A stretch of 64,000 nucleotides of DNA from Roseiarcus sp963737365 (GCA_963737365.1 CAVTSD010000001.1:930001-994000); one strand, 5' to 3'. Shown: positions 44,429 through 54,033, counted from the first letter of the stretch. Notes: a model not told the origin generated them from the letters alone. A program made the numbers and translations.

Positions 44429-44450
44429 GGGATTAGAAGGGAAGTGCATA

Positions 44451-44933
44451 ATGAAGAGGATTCTGGCCGCGGTGGCCTGCCTCCTCCCTTTCGCGCTGGC
44501 CGCGGAAGCAGGCATCAATCGGCAATCTCCCGAGGCGGCTGTCAGCGCCGTCTATGTCGCTGATGAGTCGGCCCTTCAGGGCCGCGGCGCAGGGATCATG
44601 AGCGACAATACGCTTCGCGCGCGGTTCTTCTCGCGGTCGCTGCTGCGCTCGATCGCGGCCGAAGAGGTCATCGACAGCGGCGTTGACGCGTCATCGCTAC
44701 GCGATCCCTTCACCGACCAGGCCCCGCACCTTGTCGCCCTGAGCGTCGCGCCGATCTCGGAAACTCACGACACCGCGAAGGTGCTCGCGGAGTTCGCCCG
44801 CGGCGACGGCGCCCGCGAACGGTTGACCTACGCCATGCTGTTCGAACGCGGCGAATGGCGCATTGACGATATTGTTTACGCCACGCTGGATGGCCAAAGC
44901 CACACCCTGCGCGGCATGCTCGCGGCGAATTAG
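44451..44933 (+). CDS. Exported protein of unknown function (DUF3828-like), CtrA box upstream
   Basis: 160 residues with a signal peptide (about 1-20, cleavage near AEA). The mature domain starts SPEAAVSAVYVADES and ends AMLFERGEWRIDDIVYATLDG, a pattern like small periplasmic DUF3828/NTF2-type proteins; this family call is tentative. The upstream CtrA box suggests cell-cycle-timed expression. Confidence 0.72.
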   Translation: MKRILAAVACLLPFALAAEAGINRQSPEAAVSAVYVADESALQGRGAGIMSDNTLRARFFSRSLLRSIAAEEVIDSGVDASSLRDPFTDQAPHLVALSVAPISETHDTAKVLAEFARGDGARERLTYAMLFERGEWRIDDIVYATLDGQSHTLRGMLAAN

Positions 44934-45334
44934 CGCAAACGATTGTCAGCGGTCCGTCGCGAAACTCGGACGCGAGAGGAGGCCTGAATCAAGGATGCGT
45001 CATTTGGCTTAAGATCCCATTTTAACGGGCTGCCGACGCACCGCTGGCGGCGATCTTTTTCGGATCGTCCTTGATTCGGTTCTCCTCTCGCGTTTTCTTT
45101 TTCTGGAGCACACGACGCCACGCATCGTCGCGTTTTTCGTCCCCATAGGAAGCGAGCCCCCGGAACTCACGCCGTCCTTCAAATCAACGTGAGCGTGTTT
45201 CGCAACGTCGTTTGTTGCTCAGGCGAATCAAAAGAGCCAAGATGGCCAACGCCGACCTCCAGACCGTCGATTGAGACGCCGGAGCAAATCGTGGGTGACG
45301 CGCCCCCAAACCTCGCGACCTGGCGAGGCCTCGC
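44934..45334. other. 401-bp spacer with a start-less 54-codon frame
   Basis: The minus-strand frame 45183 to 45022 reads GLASYGDEKRDDAWRRVLQ, then EENRIKDDPKKIAA, and looks like real charged helical protein, but has no ATG/GTG/TTG at its start. It may be a remnant or a frameshifted small gene. Otherwise nothing recognised. Confidence 0.45.
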
Positions 45335-46177
45335 ATGACAACCAAGCCGCCAGAACAGGCTGTCGACTGGGCCTTGCAGGCTCGTCGGCGCGTCTTGCGA
45401 CTTTGGTTGACGTTCGGCGCCGCCATCGTTGCGGGGCTCGCCGGGGGGAAAGCGCGCCGGGCGGCTGCGGCGGGCGCGCCGGTCGCGGTCGACGCGGCCA
45501 TCGTGTTGGCGGCGGACGTCTCGCGCAGCATTGACGACGATGAGTTCGCCCTTCAGCGGCGCGGCTATGCTGACGCGATTCAGAGCCAGCAACTCATCGA
45601 TACGATCTCCACCGGGCCGCATGGGGCGATCGCGCTCGCTTACGTCGAGTGGGCCGGCGACGGAGAGGAGCGGCTAGTGGTCGACTGGGCGGTGATCCGC
45701 AACAAGACGGACGCGAGCGCCTTCGTGGCCGGAATGACGGCTGCGCCGCGCGCTTATGTCGGTCGGACCGCCATCGGTTCGGCGATCGATTTCTCCTTTG
45801 CGCTGTTCGCTGAGAGCGCCTTTGAGACCGACCGTCGGGTGATCGACGTGTCTGGCGACGGCACCAGCAATCAGGGGCGCCTCGTCACCGAAGCGCGCGA
45901 CGCGGCGGTCGCGGCAGGCGCGGTGATCAACGGGCTCGCGATCTTCAACAAGAAGGCGGCCGCGATGGGAGGCTATCTGGCCCTGCACACCAACCCGCCC
46001 GGCGGACTCGCGCATTATTATCACGAGAACGTGATCGGCGGCTCCGGCGCGTTTGTCGTGCAGATCGATGATTTCAGCACGTTTGGCGACGCTTTGCTCC
46101 GAAAGCTGGTCAACGAGGTCGCGGGCACAAGTCCGCTAGAGGCGCGGGGCTTCACTGCAGGCGCGGGCGCTTCATGA
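45335..46177 (+). CDS. DUF1194 (VWA-like) exported protein
   Basis: 280 residues. Hydrophobic signal (about 26-50, with a Gly/Ala-rich end), then a von Willebrand A-like fold: the MIDAS motif DVSRSIDDDE near residue 65, GRTAIGSAIDFSFALF and RRVIDVSGDGTSNQGR. DUF1194 proteins are common in Rhizobiales; metal-dependent adhesion or protein binding is inferred from the fold. Its 3' end overlaps the HtrA-like gene by 26 bp (convergent). Confidence 0.9.
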   Translation: MTTKPPEQAVDWALQARRRVLRLWLTFGAAIVAGLAGGKARRAAAAGAPVAVDAAIVLAADVSRSIDDDEFALQRRGYADAIQSQQLIDTISTGPHGAIALAYVEWAGDGEERLVVDWAVIRNKTDASAFVAGMTAAPRAYVGRTAIGSAIDFSFALFAESAFETDRRVIDVSGDGTSNQGRLVTEARDAAVAAGAVINGLAIFNKKAAAMGGYLALHTNPPGGLAHYYHENVIGGSGAFVVQIDDFSTFGDALLRKLVNEVAGTSPLEARGFTAGAGAS

Positions 46178-47123
46178 ACGTCGAGCGGTCGGCCGAGCGC
46201 ACGCGCAAGCCGATCGCCCGGCCATCGCGGACGATTTCGAGAGGAATCTCGACCCCAGCGGGACCACGGCTCCAGACCTTGCGATAGAGGTCGCCAAGGC
46301 TCTCGATCTCCGACCCGCCAACGCCAGCGAGAACGTCTCCGCGGCGGATTCCCGCTTCCGCGGCGGGGCTCCGCTCAGCCACGCTCGCGACGATGATCTC
46401 ATCGCCGCTTTCGGCGGAGAAAAGCCCAAGCCAAGGCCGCGCCGGCTTATTGACCCGGCCGTAGGTGAGGAGGTCGTCCAGGATCGGCGGCAGAAGGTCG
46501 ATCGGCACAATCATGTTGATGTCGCGCGGGCCGCCCTTTTCGCTGAGTTGCTCGACGTGCAATGAGCCGATGCCAACGAGCCTGCCCTCCGCGTCGATCG
46601 CGCCGGCTCCGCCCCAGAACGGATGGGCTGGCGAGGTGAAGATCGCCTCATCGAGAAAATACTCCCAATAGCCGGCGAATTCCTGCTTGCCGACAATCAT
46701 TGCGCGCACGGGTTTTGTCCCTGCGCCGGCGGCGACCGTCACCGGATCGCCGAGCTTCGCCTCGCTCGAGCGGCCGAGCTCGAGCGCCGGGCATTTGAGA
46801 TCGCCCAGCGCCTGGACGAGGCCGAAGCCAGTCTCCGCATCGATAGCCAGTGCGTGGGCAGGGGTGACCCGGCCTTCGGCGTCAGCAAGCCAGACGTTCT
46901 CCGCTTCCGTGATCAGATAGCCGATCGTGAGCACGAGACCGCTCTCGCGGATGACGACGCCGCTGCCCGAGCGTTGCTCGCCCAGCGTCTGTGCGGTGAA
47001 GGCGTCTTCGGGGATTGTGGATTGAACCGTAACGATCGATTTGAGCGCACGGCTCAGCTTGGAGGCAGGGCCCCCGTTCGGCAAACCGGATTGCGGTTCG
47101 TCGCGTCGCCGCTTCTCGGCCAT
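46152..47123 (-). CDS. HtrA/DegP-like protein with lost catalytic triad, PDZ domain
   Basis: 323 residues. Trypsin-like fold (about 25-215) then PDZ (about 225-315, ERSPAAEAGIRRGDVLAGV). Every triad position is altered: the NNHVV segment is IGYLI (His to Tyr), the Asp region reads DAETGFGLVQ, and GNSGG is FWGGAGA (no Ser). The fold-defining sequence around them is well kept, so selection for a non-proteolytic function is likely. No signal peptide or TM helix is evident, so location is unclear. I recall similar triad-less relatives in Rhizobiales. Confidence 0.85.
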   Translation of the reverse strand: MAEKRRRDEPQSGLPNGGPASKLSRALKSIVTVQSTIPEDAFTAQTLGEQRSGSGVVIRESGLVLTIGYLITEAENVWLADAEGRVTPAHALAIDAETGFGLVQALGDLKCPALELGRSSEAKLGDPVTVAAGAGTKPVRAMIVGKQEFAGYWEYFLDEAIFTSPAHPFWGGAGAIDAEGRLVGIGSLHVEQLSEKGGPRDINMIVPIDLLPPILDDLLTYGRVNKPARPWLGLFSAESGDEIIVASVAERSPAAEAGIRRGDVLAGVGGSEIESLGDLYRKVWSRGPAGVEIPLEIVRDGRAIGLRVRSADRSTFMKRPRLQ

Positions 47124-47306
47124 CGGCCTATCCTTTTCCCTTCCGCTTCAAAAACGCAATTTAAAACACAGGTTCGACAACAAGGTTGCGGCGATCGCCA
47201 TCGGCGCGACCTTGACCAAGGTTGAGCGCGCCGGGCGGCTTACCTGATCCACAATTGTGGCGCAGTTCGTTCGGTGCGCGCAACGCTGGGTTCCGAAGGA
47301 TTGATC

Positions 47307-48203
47307 CTAAATCAGCGCCGGGCCGGAACCCTGGCTGCGCTCGTCGAGCACCGACTGGAGATATTGCCCATACGAGCTCTTACCGAAGCGCGTGATGAGG
47401 CGCTTGAATTGCGCGACGTCGATCAGGCCGAGGTCGAAGGCGATTTCCTCAGGACAACTGATCTTGGTCCCCTGCCGCTGCTCGAGCGTTCTCACGAAGC
47501 TTGCGGCGTCGATCAGCGAGTCCGGTGTTCCGGTGTCGAGCCAGGCGAAGCCTCGTCCCATCCGCTCGACGCTCAACGCTCCGGCCTCGAGATAGATGCG
47601 ATTGACGTCAGTGATTTCGTACTCGCCGCGCGCCGATGGCTTCAGCTTCTTGGCGATCTCAACGACGCGGGCATCGTAAAAGTAGAGGCCGGTCACCGCC
47701 CAATGCGACTTGGGGGCTGCAGGCTTTTCTTCGATCGAAATGGCCCGGCCGGTAGAATCGAATTCAACCACCCCGTAACGCTCGGGATCCGGCACGTGGT
47801 AGGCGAACACAGTCGCGCCGCGGTCGCGGTCCGCCGCTCGCCGAAGCTGCTCGCTCAAGCCCGCGCCGTAGAAAATGTTGTCGCCAAGGACGAGCATGGC
47901 CGGCTCGCCAGCAACGAATTCCTCGCCGATGACGAAGGCCTGCGCCAATCCGGTTGGCTCGGGCTGTTCAGCATAGTCGATGCGGATGCCCCATTCCGAG
48001 CCATCGCCGAGGAGGCGGCGAAACATCGGCAGATCATGGGGGGTCGAAATGATCAGCGTCTCGCGTATCCCGGCGAGCATGACGACGGACAGCGGATAAT
48101 AGATCATCGGCTTGTCGTAGACAGGAACCAGCTGCTTGGAGACAGCGAGGGTGATTGGATGCAGCCTGGTGCCTGCGCCACCCGCTAGAATGATGCCCTT
48201 CAT
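47307..48203 (-). CDS. rfbA: Glucose-1-phosphate thymidylyltransferase
   Basis: 298 residues; first step of dTDP-L-rhamnose synthesis (dTTP + glucose-1-phosphate). Signature GIILAGGAGTRLHPIT, SKQLVPVYDKPMIYYPLS and GDNIFYG; the allosteric and dimer regions complete the short RmlA form. Last gene of the rfbC-D-B-A operon, 18 bp after rfbB. Confidence 0.97.
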   Translation of the reverse strand: MKGIILAGGAGTRLHPITLAVSKQLVPVYDKPMIYYPLSVVMLAGIRETLIISTPHDLPMFRRLLGDGSEWGIRIDYAEQPEPTGLAQAFVIGEEFVAGEPAMLVLGDNIFYGAGLSEQLRRAADRDRGATVFAYHVPDPERYGVVEFDSTGRAISIEEKPAAPKSHWAVTGLYFYDARVVEIAKKLKPSARGEYEITDVNRIYLEAGALSVERMGRGFAWLDTGTPDSLIDAASFVRTLEQRQGTKISCPEEIAFDLGLIDVAQFKRLITRFGKSSYGQYLQSVLDERSQGSGPALI

Positions 48204-48221
48204 CGCTGTGAAACCCGAGTT

Positions 48222-49292
48222 CTAGGCCAAAGTCGCGGTCTCGGCGATCACGCCGAGACGTTCGCCGGCGTAAACCTTGTCTCTGAGCGGGCGCCACCAC
48301 CACTCGTTGTCGAGATACCAGCGCACGGTTTTCTCGATGCCGCTCTCGAAGGTTTCGTGCGCGCGCCAGCCAAGTTCGCGCTCGAGCTTGGTCGCGTCGA
48401 TCGCATAGCGCAGATCGTGTCCAGGGCGGTCGGTAACGAAAGAGATGAGCGATTCGTGCGGTCGCGCGACCGGGCGAAGCTCGTCAAGAATGGCGCAGAC
48501 GCGCCGCACCACATCGATATTGCGCCGTTCGTTGCGCCCGCCGACATTGTATTTTTCGCCGATCCGCCCGCGCGACACGATCAGATCGAGCGCCCGCGCG
48601 TGATCCTCGACAAAGAGCCAGTCTCGCACATTGGTCCCCGCGCCATAGACCGGTAGAGGCTTGCCATGGACGGCGTTGAGAATGATCAGCGGAATGAGCT
48701 TCTCGGGGAAATGGTAGGGGCCGTAATTGTTCGAGCAGTTCGAAATGACGGCCGGGAAGCCGTAGGTTCTGGCCCAGGCCGAGACTAGGTGATCGGCGGC
48801 CGCCTTGGAGGCGGAATAGGGCGAACTCGGGTCGTAGCGTGTCTCTTCTACGAAGGCGCCGTCGTCCTCGAGTGAGCCGTAGACCTCGTCGGTCGAGACA
48901 TGCAGGAAACGGAACGCATCCCGCTGCGGCGCCGGCAAGGTCTGCCAGTAGGCTCGCGCCGCCTCCAGCATCGAGAACGTGCCGACGATGTTGGTCTGGA
49001 TGAACGCGTCGCCGGCGGTGATCGAGCGATCGACGTGACTCTCGGCGGCCAGATGGATGACCTGATCGGGGACGAACGTCTCGAACGCCTCGGCGACCGA
49101 CCGTCGGTCGCAAATGTCGACCTTGGCGAAGCGATAGTTCGGCGCATTGTCGATCGCCGCCAGCGATTGCAGATTGCCGGCATAGGTCAGCGCGTCGAGA
49201 TTAAGGACTGACGCGCCCTCGGCCACCAAGCGCCGGCATACGGCCGAGCCGATGAACCCCGCGCCGCCGGTCACAAGCACTTTTCGCTGCAT
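48222..49292 (-). CDS. rfbB: dTDP-glucose 4,6-dehydratase
   Basis: 356-residue extended SDR enzyme. NAD motif TGGAGFIGSAVCR, catalytic STDEVYG and the YSASKAAADHLV YxxxK motif, and the sugar-nucleotide NNYGPYHFPEKLIPL block. Produces dTDP-4-keto-6-deoxyglucose, the shared precursor for RfbC and RfbD. Confidence 0.97.
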   Translation of the reverse strand: MQRKVLVTGGAGFIGSAVCRRLVAEGASVLNLDALTYAGNLQSLAAIDNAPNYRFAKVDICDRRSVAEAFETFVPDQVIHLAAESHVDRSITAGDAFIQTNIVGTFSMLEAARAYWQTLPAPQRDAFRFLHVSTDEVYGSLEDDGAFVEETRYDPSSPYSASKAAADHLVSAWARTYGFPAVISNCSNNYGPYHFPEKLIPLIILNAVHGKPLPVYGAGTNVRDWLFVEDHARALDLIVSRGRIGEKYNVGGRNERRNIDVVRRVCAILDELRPVARPHESLISFVTDRPGHDLRYAIDATKLERELGWRAHETFESGIEKTVRWYLDNEWWWRPLRDKVYAGERLGVIAETATLA

Positions 49293-49347
49293 GACGCTCC
49301 TTTAGTCTTTCACGATTGCGCCAGGGGATGACGGCCCGTCTCAACGA

Positions 49348-50226
49348 TCACGAGAGGAGGCGGGCGCAACAGACCGCCACAGACTGGCGCCATTCCGGCA
49401 GTTTGACGCCGTATACGCGGGCAAGCTTTTCGTTGTCGAGGCGGGAATTGGCCGGCCTCCGAGCGGGAGTGGGATAGTCGGGGGTTGCGATGCGCTTGAC
49501 CTGGGTCTGTCGGCGGCCTCGCGCCGCAGCCTCGTGGAAGATAGTTTCAGCCAAATCGGCCCAGCTCGCCTCGCCTGATCCGGTCATATGAAAGAGGCCC
49601 CGCAACTCTGGCGCCGCGTCGTCCTTCATCCTTGCGGCAATCGCGATCAGGGCGTCGGCGATGTCGAGGGCTGATGTTGGATTGCCGCGCTGATCGGCGA
49701 CGACGCCAACCTCGTCCCGCGTCTCGTTGAGTCGCAGCATCGTTCGGACGAAATTCGCCCCGAACGGACTATAGACCCAGGCGGTGCGCAAAATAACGCT
49801 GTTTTCGCAACGCTCAGTGACAAGCCTTTCGCCTGAAAGCTTCGAGCGCCCGTAAGCGCCCGTGGGGGCGGTCGGATCGTTTTCCCGGTAGGGTCGATCG
49901 AGCGAGCCGTCGAATACGTAGTCGGTCGAGAGATGCAGAAGAGGAGCGCCAAGCCGGGCTGTGGCCTCAGCGACATGCCCCGCGCCGTCACTGTTCACCC
50001 GGACGGCGTCGGCCTCTTCCGCTTCCGCCTTGTCGACCGCCGTATAAGCGGCCGCGTTGACCACGACGTCCGGGCGGGCCGCTTCGAGGCCCGCAATAAC
50101 GGAGGCGCGGTCCGTTAGGTCGAACGCGGGTCGGCCGAGCGCGACGATCTCAGCCTCGCCCTCAGCGCGCTCGATGAGCGAGGTCGCCACCTGACCCTTC
50201 GACCCGGTGACCGCGATACGCATCAT
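49348..50226 (-). CDS. rfbD: dTDP-4-dehydrorhamnose reductase
   Basis: 292 residues. NAD(P)-binding TGSKGQVATSLIERA, the STDYVFDGS catalytic Thr segment and YGRSKLSGERLV (YxxxK). Makes dTDP-L-rhamnose. Its first ATG overlaps the rfbC stop by 4 bp; a second ATG follows directly (MMRIAV). Confidence 0.96.
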   Translation of the reverse strand: MMRIAVTGSKGQVATSLIERAEGEAEIVALGRPAFDLTDRASVIAGLEAARPDVVVNAAAYTAVDKAEAEEADAVRVNSDGAGHVAEATARLGAPLLHLSTDYVFDGSLDRPYRENDPTAPTGAYGRSKLSGERLVTERCENSVILRTAWVYSPFGANFVRTMLRLNETRDEVGVVADQRGNPTSALDIADALIAIAARMKDDAAPELRGLFHMTGSGEASWADLAETIFHEAAARGRRQTQVKRIATPDYPTPARRPANSRLDNEKLARVYGVKLPEWRQSVAVCCARLLS

Positions 50227-50777
50227 TCAAACAGCTCCGGCGCGTCCTTGAGCCGCGGCAATAGGCGATCTTTGTCCGAGAGAACCGGGCCCCCCGGCGG
50301 GGCTGGCCAAGCGACACTGATCGCGGGATCGTTCCAGGCGACGCCGCGGTCGTTGGCGGCGGAGTAAGGAGCGGTCGTCTTGTAGAGAACCTCGACGTCG
50401 GGCTCCAAGGTGATGAAGGCATGGGCAAATCCGATCGGGACCAGCAACTGGCGCCAATTTTCAGCCGACAGCTCGACGGCGACATGCCGGCCGAAGGTCG
50501 GCGACGAGCGACGAATGTCGACCGCGACGTCCAGGATCCGACCGCGCGTGCAGCGCACCAGCTTGTCCTGTGCAAAAGGCGGTGTCTGGAAGTGTAGCCC
50601 GCGCAACGTGCCAAGCACGGCCGAGAACGAATGATTGTCCTGTACGAAAGTGAGCTGAAGACCCGCCCTTTCCCAATCGGAGCGGTTGTACACCTCCGAA
50701 AAAAAACCCCGGGCGTCGCCGTGCTTCTTCGGAATTATGATCTTGACCGCTGGGATAGCGGTCTCTTCAACCTGCAT
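50223..50777 (-). CDS. rfbC: dTDP-4-dehydrorhamnose 3,5-epimerase
   Basis: 184 residues from MQVEETAIPAV (the frame extends to 50867). Cupin fold with HGDARGFFSEVYN, the catalytic His in LRGLHFQ, and Tyr in EVLYKTTAPYS. Standard length is about 183. First gene of the rfbCDBA operon; rhamnose presumably goes to LPS or exopolysaccharide, but no glycosyltransferases are in the window. Confidence 0.96.
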   Translation of the reverse strand: MQVEETAIPAVKIIIPKKHGDARGFFSEVYNRSDWERAGLQLTFVQDNHSFSAVLGTLRGLHFQTPPFAQDKLVRCTRGRILDVAVDIRRSSPTFGRHVAVELSAENWRQLLVPIGFAHAFITLEPDVEVLYKTTAPYSAANDRGVAWNDPAISVAWPAPPGGPVLSDKDRLLPRLKDAPELFE

Positions 50778-51030
50778 CACGGACCCCCGTCCTTGCCGCC
50801 CGGCTAGCCTGAGCGCGCTCTTCTTGCCAGAAGCGGCGGCTCGCGGCCACCTCGAATTGGAAGCCATCGGTTGGTGAAAAGTGCGAAGACCGCGCCGGGA
50901 CGCGCACCGGAGGCGTCAACGCTCCGTAACGGGAGCGACTCGTAAATCGCGCCGCAAGCCCCTGGAATCGCTCAAAACGGACTCACAAATACGCCAAGGC
51001 TCTGCGAAGAGACCCGCTCGGCAAACCCCC

Positions 51031-51681
51031 TCACAGCCGGGCGCGCGCGAACGCCTGAAAGGCTCGGGCGCGATGCGACAGCGCCAGCGAGCCGTCAGCG
51101 GGAATCCCGTGCTTTTCCTCCGAGCTCATCTCGCCGAAAGTGCGGTCATGGCCGTCCGGGCGAAAGATGGGATCGTAGCCAAATCCGGCCGTTCCCCGTG
51201 GCGGGAAAACGAGGACCCCGTCCACCCGACCCTCGAACGCTTCATTTGCGCCATCTGGCCAGGCGAGCGCCAGCACGCTGATGAAAGCCGCCCGCCACGG
51301 CGGCCGGGTCGCGCCCGCCTTGAGTTCGCTCTCCACGCGGGCCATGGCGGCGCCAAAGTCTTTCGTCGGCCCGGCCCACCGCGCTGAATAAATGCCCGGC
51401 GCTCCGTCAAGCGCTTCGACGCAAATCCCGGAATCATCGGAGAGCGCAACCAGTCCCGAAGCCTCCGCGGCGGCTCTCGCCTTCAGCACCGCATTGTCGT
51501 GGAAGGTCGACCCGGTCTCCTCGGGCTCCTTAAGAGCGAGCGCCCCCGCGCCAAGCAACGTCAGATCGAAAGGCCGCAGCAGCTCCTCAAACTCTCGCAG
51601 CTTACCGGCATTGTGGGTGGCCATGACGAGGCGGCCCTTAAGGCGCCCGTGCTCGCCTGCGCTTCCAGCTACGCCGCTCAA
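51031..51681 (-). CDS. rdgB: XTP/dITP pyrophosphatase (RdgB/HAM1)
   Basis: 216 residues from a TTG, or 197 from the ATG at 51624. Signature ATHNAGKLREFEELL, then LSDDSGICVEALDGAPGIYSARW and FGYDPIFRPDGHDRTFGEMSSEEK, with SHRARAF at the end. Removes non-canonical purine triphosphates. The TTG start would overlap the M48 stop by 4 bp; ATG 51624 would drop the usual short N-terminal strand, so TTG or a nearby codon is preferred. Confidence 0.95.
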   Translation of the reverse strand: MSGVAGSAGEHGRLKGRLVMATHNAGKLREFEELLRPFDLTLLGAGALALKEPEETGSTFHDNAVLKARAAAEASGLVALSDDSGICVEALDGAPGIYSARWAGPTKDFGAAMARVESELKAGATRPPWRAAFISVLALAWPDGANEAFEGRVDGVLVFPPRGTAGFGYDPIFRPDGHDRTFGEMSSEEKHGIPADGSLALSHRARAFQAFARARL

Positions 51682-53173
51682 CGAACCACAACTTTATAGC
51701 GTTGGCCAGGAACAATGGCGGCGTCTCGCTCGAGACCGTTGAGAATCAAGAATTGATCGAGCCATTGCGGCAGGAAGCCCATCCGCGCGGCGAGTGTTTC
51801 GGCGGTGTCGCCGTTCGTCGCCTCAACGATCTTGATTTTTTCCGGGGAGGCCAATGCCGAGTCCTGCGCGTCGATGAGACGAAACGAATCGAGCGAAGCC
51901 ATAAATCTGCGAATCGACCGCGGGCGAAAGATCGTGGGCGGCGAAAATGAGTTCGATAAAGCCGGCCATTCAGCCGGACAGCCCCGAGGCGGAAGCTCCA
52001 CTGTTCGCCTTTAGCGACCGCAGTGGCCGCTTCCAGGCCGTCGATTTTCTTGGGTTCGATCGATGTCGTTTTGACGCCGTCGATCCAGTCCGAACCGATG
52101 GCGCTGGCGACCGGGGTCGATTCCGGGATTGCGATGCTGTCGAGGCGAAGCGCCTCGCCGCCTGTTTCGCCAACGCCGATCAGGGCCGCCGACTGATTGT
52201 CGAGAGTGAATCCGTCAGGGGCCTTGAAGGCGAAACCCAGTTTTGGATGAATGAAGGCGTTATCGCGCACCACGCCTTGGGTGGGATCGTCGCCGAACGC
52301 GAGTCCGTCAATGGCGGAGAGATAGGCGTTGCGCCCGGTTTCGCCGGTTCCCGGAGGCCCGAACTGCCGCGCCGCTTCGGTCGCTTGGGCGATGCGCTCC
52401 GGCGTTGAGGGATGGGTCGCCATCATGTCCGGCCGATCGGCGGAGCCGGCGCCCGAAACAGAAGCCCGCAACGCGCTCCACTCGCCAAGCGCGGTGAGAA
52501 ATCGCGCCGCCCCGTAGGGGTCGTATCCGGCGTGGGCGATGATCTTGATCCCAATCTGGTCGGCTGCGAATTCCTGTTCGCGCGAGAAACGGGCGATCGC
52601 GAGCTTCGAGCGCGCTTCGACTTCGTCTTGAGCCTGACGTTGCTCAAGCAACTGCGAATTGACGCGTGAGAACAACGCCGTCGTTTTTTCGAACTCGGCC
52701 CTTTGGGCTGCATGGCGCGCGGTGATATGGCCGATTTCATGCGCCATGACCGCGGCCATTTCGGCTGTGTCCTCTGCGAGCGCAAGAAGGCCACGGGTGA
52801 CGAAGATATCCCCTGAGGGCAGGGAGAAAGCGTTGACGACGGGGGAATTCAGCAGGGTGAGGTGATAGGATGGCCCCGTGGCGTCGGACGGAGGCGCAAT
52901 TCTCGCGAGGACGCCGTCGAGGTAAGTCTGCGTCGCCGGAGCCGAGTAGACGCCGCCGAACGCGTCGATCAGACGCTTCCGCTCCGGGTTCGATTTGTCG
53001 GCGAAAGCGGGGCGCGGAACAGGGGTTGGAGCAATGTTGGCGGGGGCCGGCGGCGGATCGATCGAAGCGCACGCCGTTAAGCCCAGCGTCAGACCGGCTA
53101 TAAGCGCGATCAGGACGCGCTGGCCGCGCCAGGACGCGAGCTTGCGCCCTAGATGATCCGGCAGACCACTCAT
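51678..53173 (-). pseudogene. M48 family metalloprotease lipoprotein with C-terminal LysM-like domain, frameshifted near the 3' end
   Basis: Lipobox LTAC (Cys34). Zinc motif HEIGH (H145, H149), third ligand E201 in EQEFAAD. The main frame is normal to GRLYR near 51970, then loses similarity. The expected continuation appears as IFAAHDLSPAVDS in a second frame and as MASLDSFRLID and the LysM-like ATNGDTAETLAARMGFLPQW to RYKVVV in a third, ending at 51678. Two single-base shifts (near 51965 and 51925) rejoin them. All catalytic residues lie before the break. Likely an outer-membrane BepA/LoiP-type chaperone-protease; sequencing error possible. Overlaps the nuclease-like gene stop by 4 bp. Confidence 0.85.
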
Positions 53174-54033
53174 GGGTGGGGCTTCGCCTCTCCTGATATG
53201 TCGGCGCCGCGCGCGATTTCAATCATCGCCGGATCAGCGACCTCAATTCTCGGACCAAACCGGTCGTCGAGCGCGCCGCGCGCTCGGATCGTCTGTCCGA
53301 CCAGGGCGCTAACCGGCGGTCCCTCGCCCGCCAAGACCCTCTCTAGCTTACGCGCGACCACGATCGTCGGGCCGTCGCGGGGGACGAGCTCAAGATAAAT
53401 GCGCGATCGCGCGAAGCCAACCCTTCGCACCATACCTTCAACCACCACAAATCTGCGGGCCCAGCGGTGGAGCTCGGCCGAGTTGGACGATTGTATCACG
53501 GCGAATTGCGGATCGCGCCAAATTCCCTTTTCGGCGTGGCGCGCTTCTTCTTCGATCCTAAGCCGCTCGGCGGCGCAGCCGCGGGTTTCGAACTCCGGCC
53601 GCACCCGGGCATAGCCGGCCGCGAGCAGCGCTGCCGCGGTCGAACCCGCTGACGGGTCGGGCGGATCGACGACGACAAGATCGGCGAGCGTCCTGCCCCA
53701 ACGATCGGTTCCACCGGCGAGCTGCACGAGATCCGCGTCCCGGCCGACGAGACGTTCGGTCAGGAATTCACGGGCGCTCTTCGCGACTTCTGGCGAGCCG
53801 CGTTCAGGGCTCGGCGCATCCAGCCCGCCGAGCCTCACGATCCGGCCGTCACCCAGTTCGATATCGAGGCGCTCATCCACCCCAATTGCTCGAACGCTTC
53901 CTCCGGGACGCCCGCACGCCGCAAGGCAAGGAGAGGCGAGAGCGATCGCCGAGAGCGCAACGCAAGCGCAGGGGAGCCACGACGAGGCGAGCCGGAATGA
54001 TGCGCGGCTTGGGTGCGCAAAGCGAAAATTCAT
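53170..54033 (-). CDS. Thermonuclease-family (SNase-like) exported protein
   Basis: 287 residues with a signal peptide (about 1-38, after a basic start). The SNase domain (about 45-175) keeps RLGGLDAPSPE (in place of the GIDAPE motif), TDRWGRTLADL (DRYGR-like) and EEEARHAEKGIWR. A second OB-like domain (about 190-280, VVVEGMVRRVGFARSRIYLEL) follows. Nuclease activity cannot be assumed. Translationally coupled to the M48 lipoprotein, so both may act in the envelope. Confidence 0.85.
   Translation of the reverse strand: MNFRFAHPSRASFRLASSWLPCACVALSAIALASPCLAACGRPGGSVRAIGVDERLDIELGDGRIVRLGGLDAPSPERGSPEVAKSAREFLTERLVGRDADLVQLAGGTDRWGRTLADLVVVDPPDPSAGSTAAALLAAGYARVRPEFETRGCAAERLRIEEEARHAEKGIWRDPQFAVIQSSNSAELHRWARRFVVVEGMVRRVGFARSRIYLELVPRDGPTIVVARKLERVLAGEGPPVSALVGQTIRARGALDDRFGPRIEVADPAMIEIARGADISGEAKPHP

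Larger units (their letters stand above)
43994..44450. other. AT-rich spacer with CtrA boxes at both ends
   Basis: 457 bp without a supported gene. It contains a 10-bp tandem repeat GATTTCCTTG at 44099-44118 and full CtrA boxes at 44006 and 44414. A frame at 44043-44240 has no convincing protein character. No DnaA-box cluster is visible. Confidence 0.6.

Noticed and set aside
43994..44450. Possible chromosomal replication origin (AT-rich, CtrA boxes)
   Set aside because: No DnaA-box cluster, and none of the usual origin neighbours of this group (hemE, maf, coaE, dnaA) are near.
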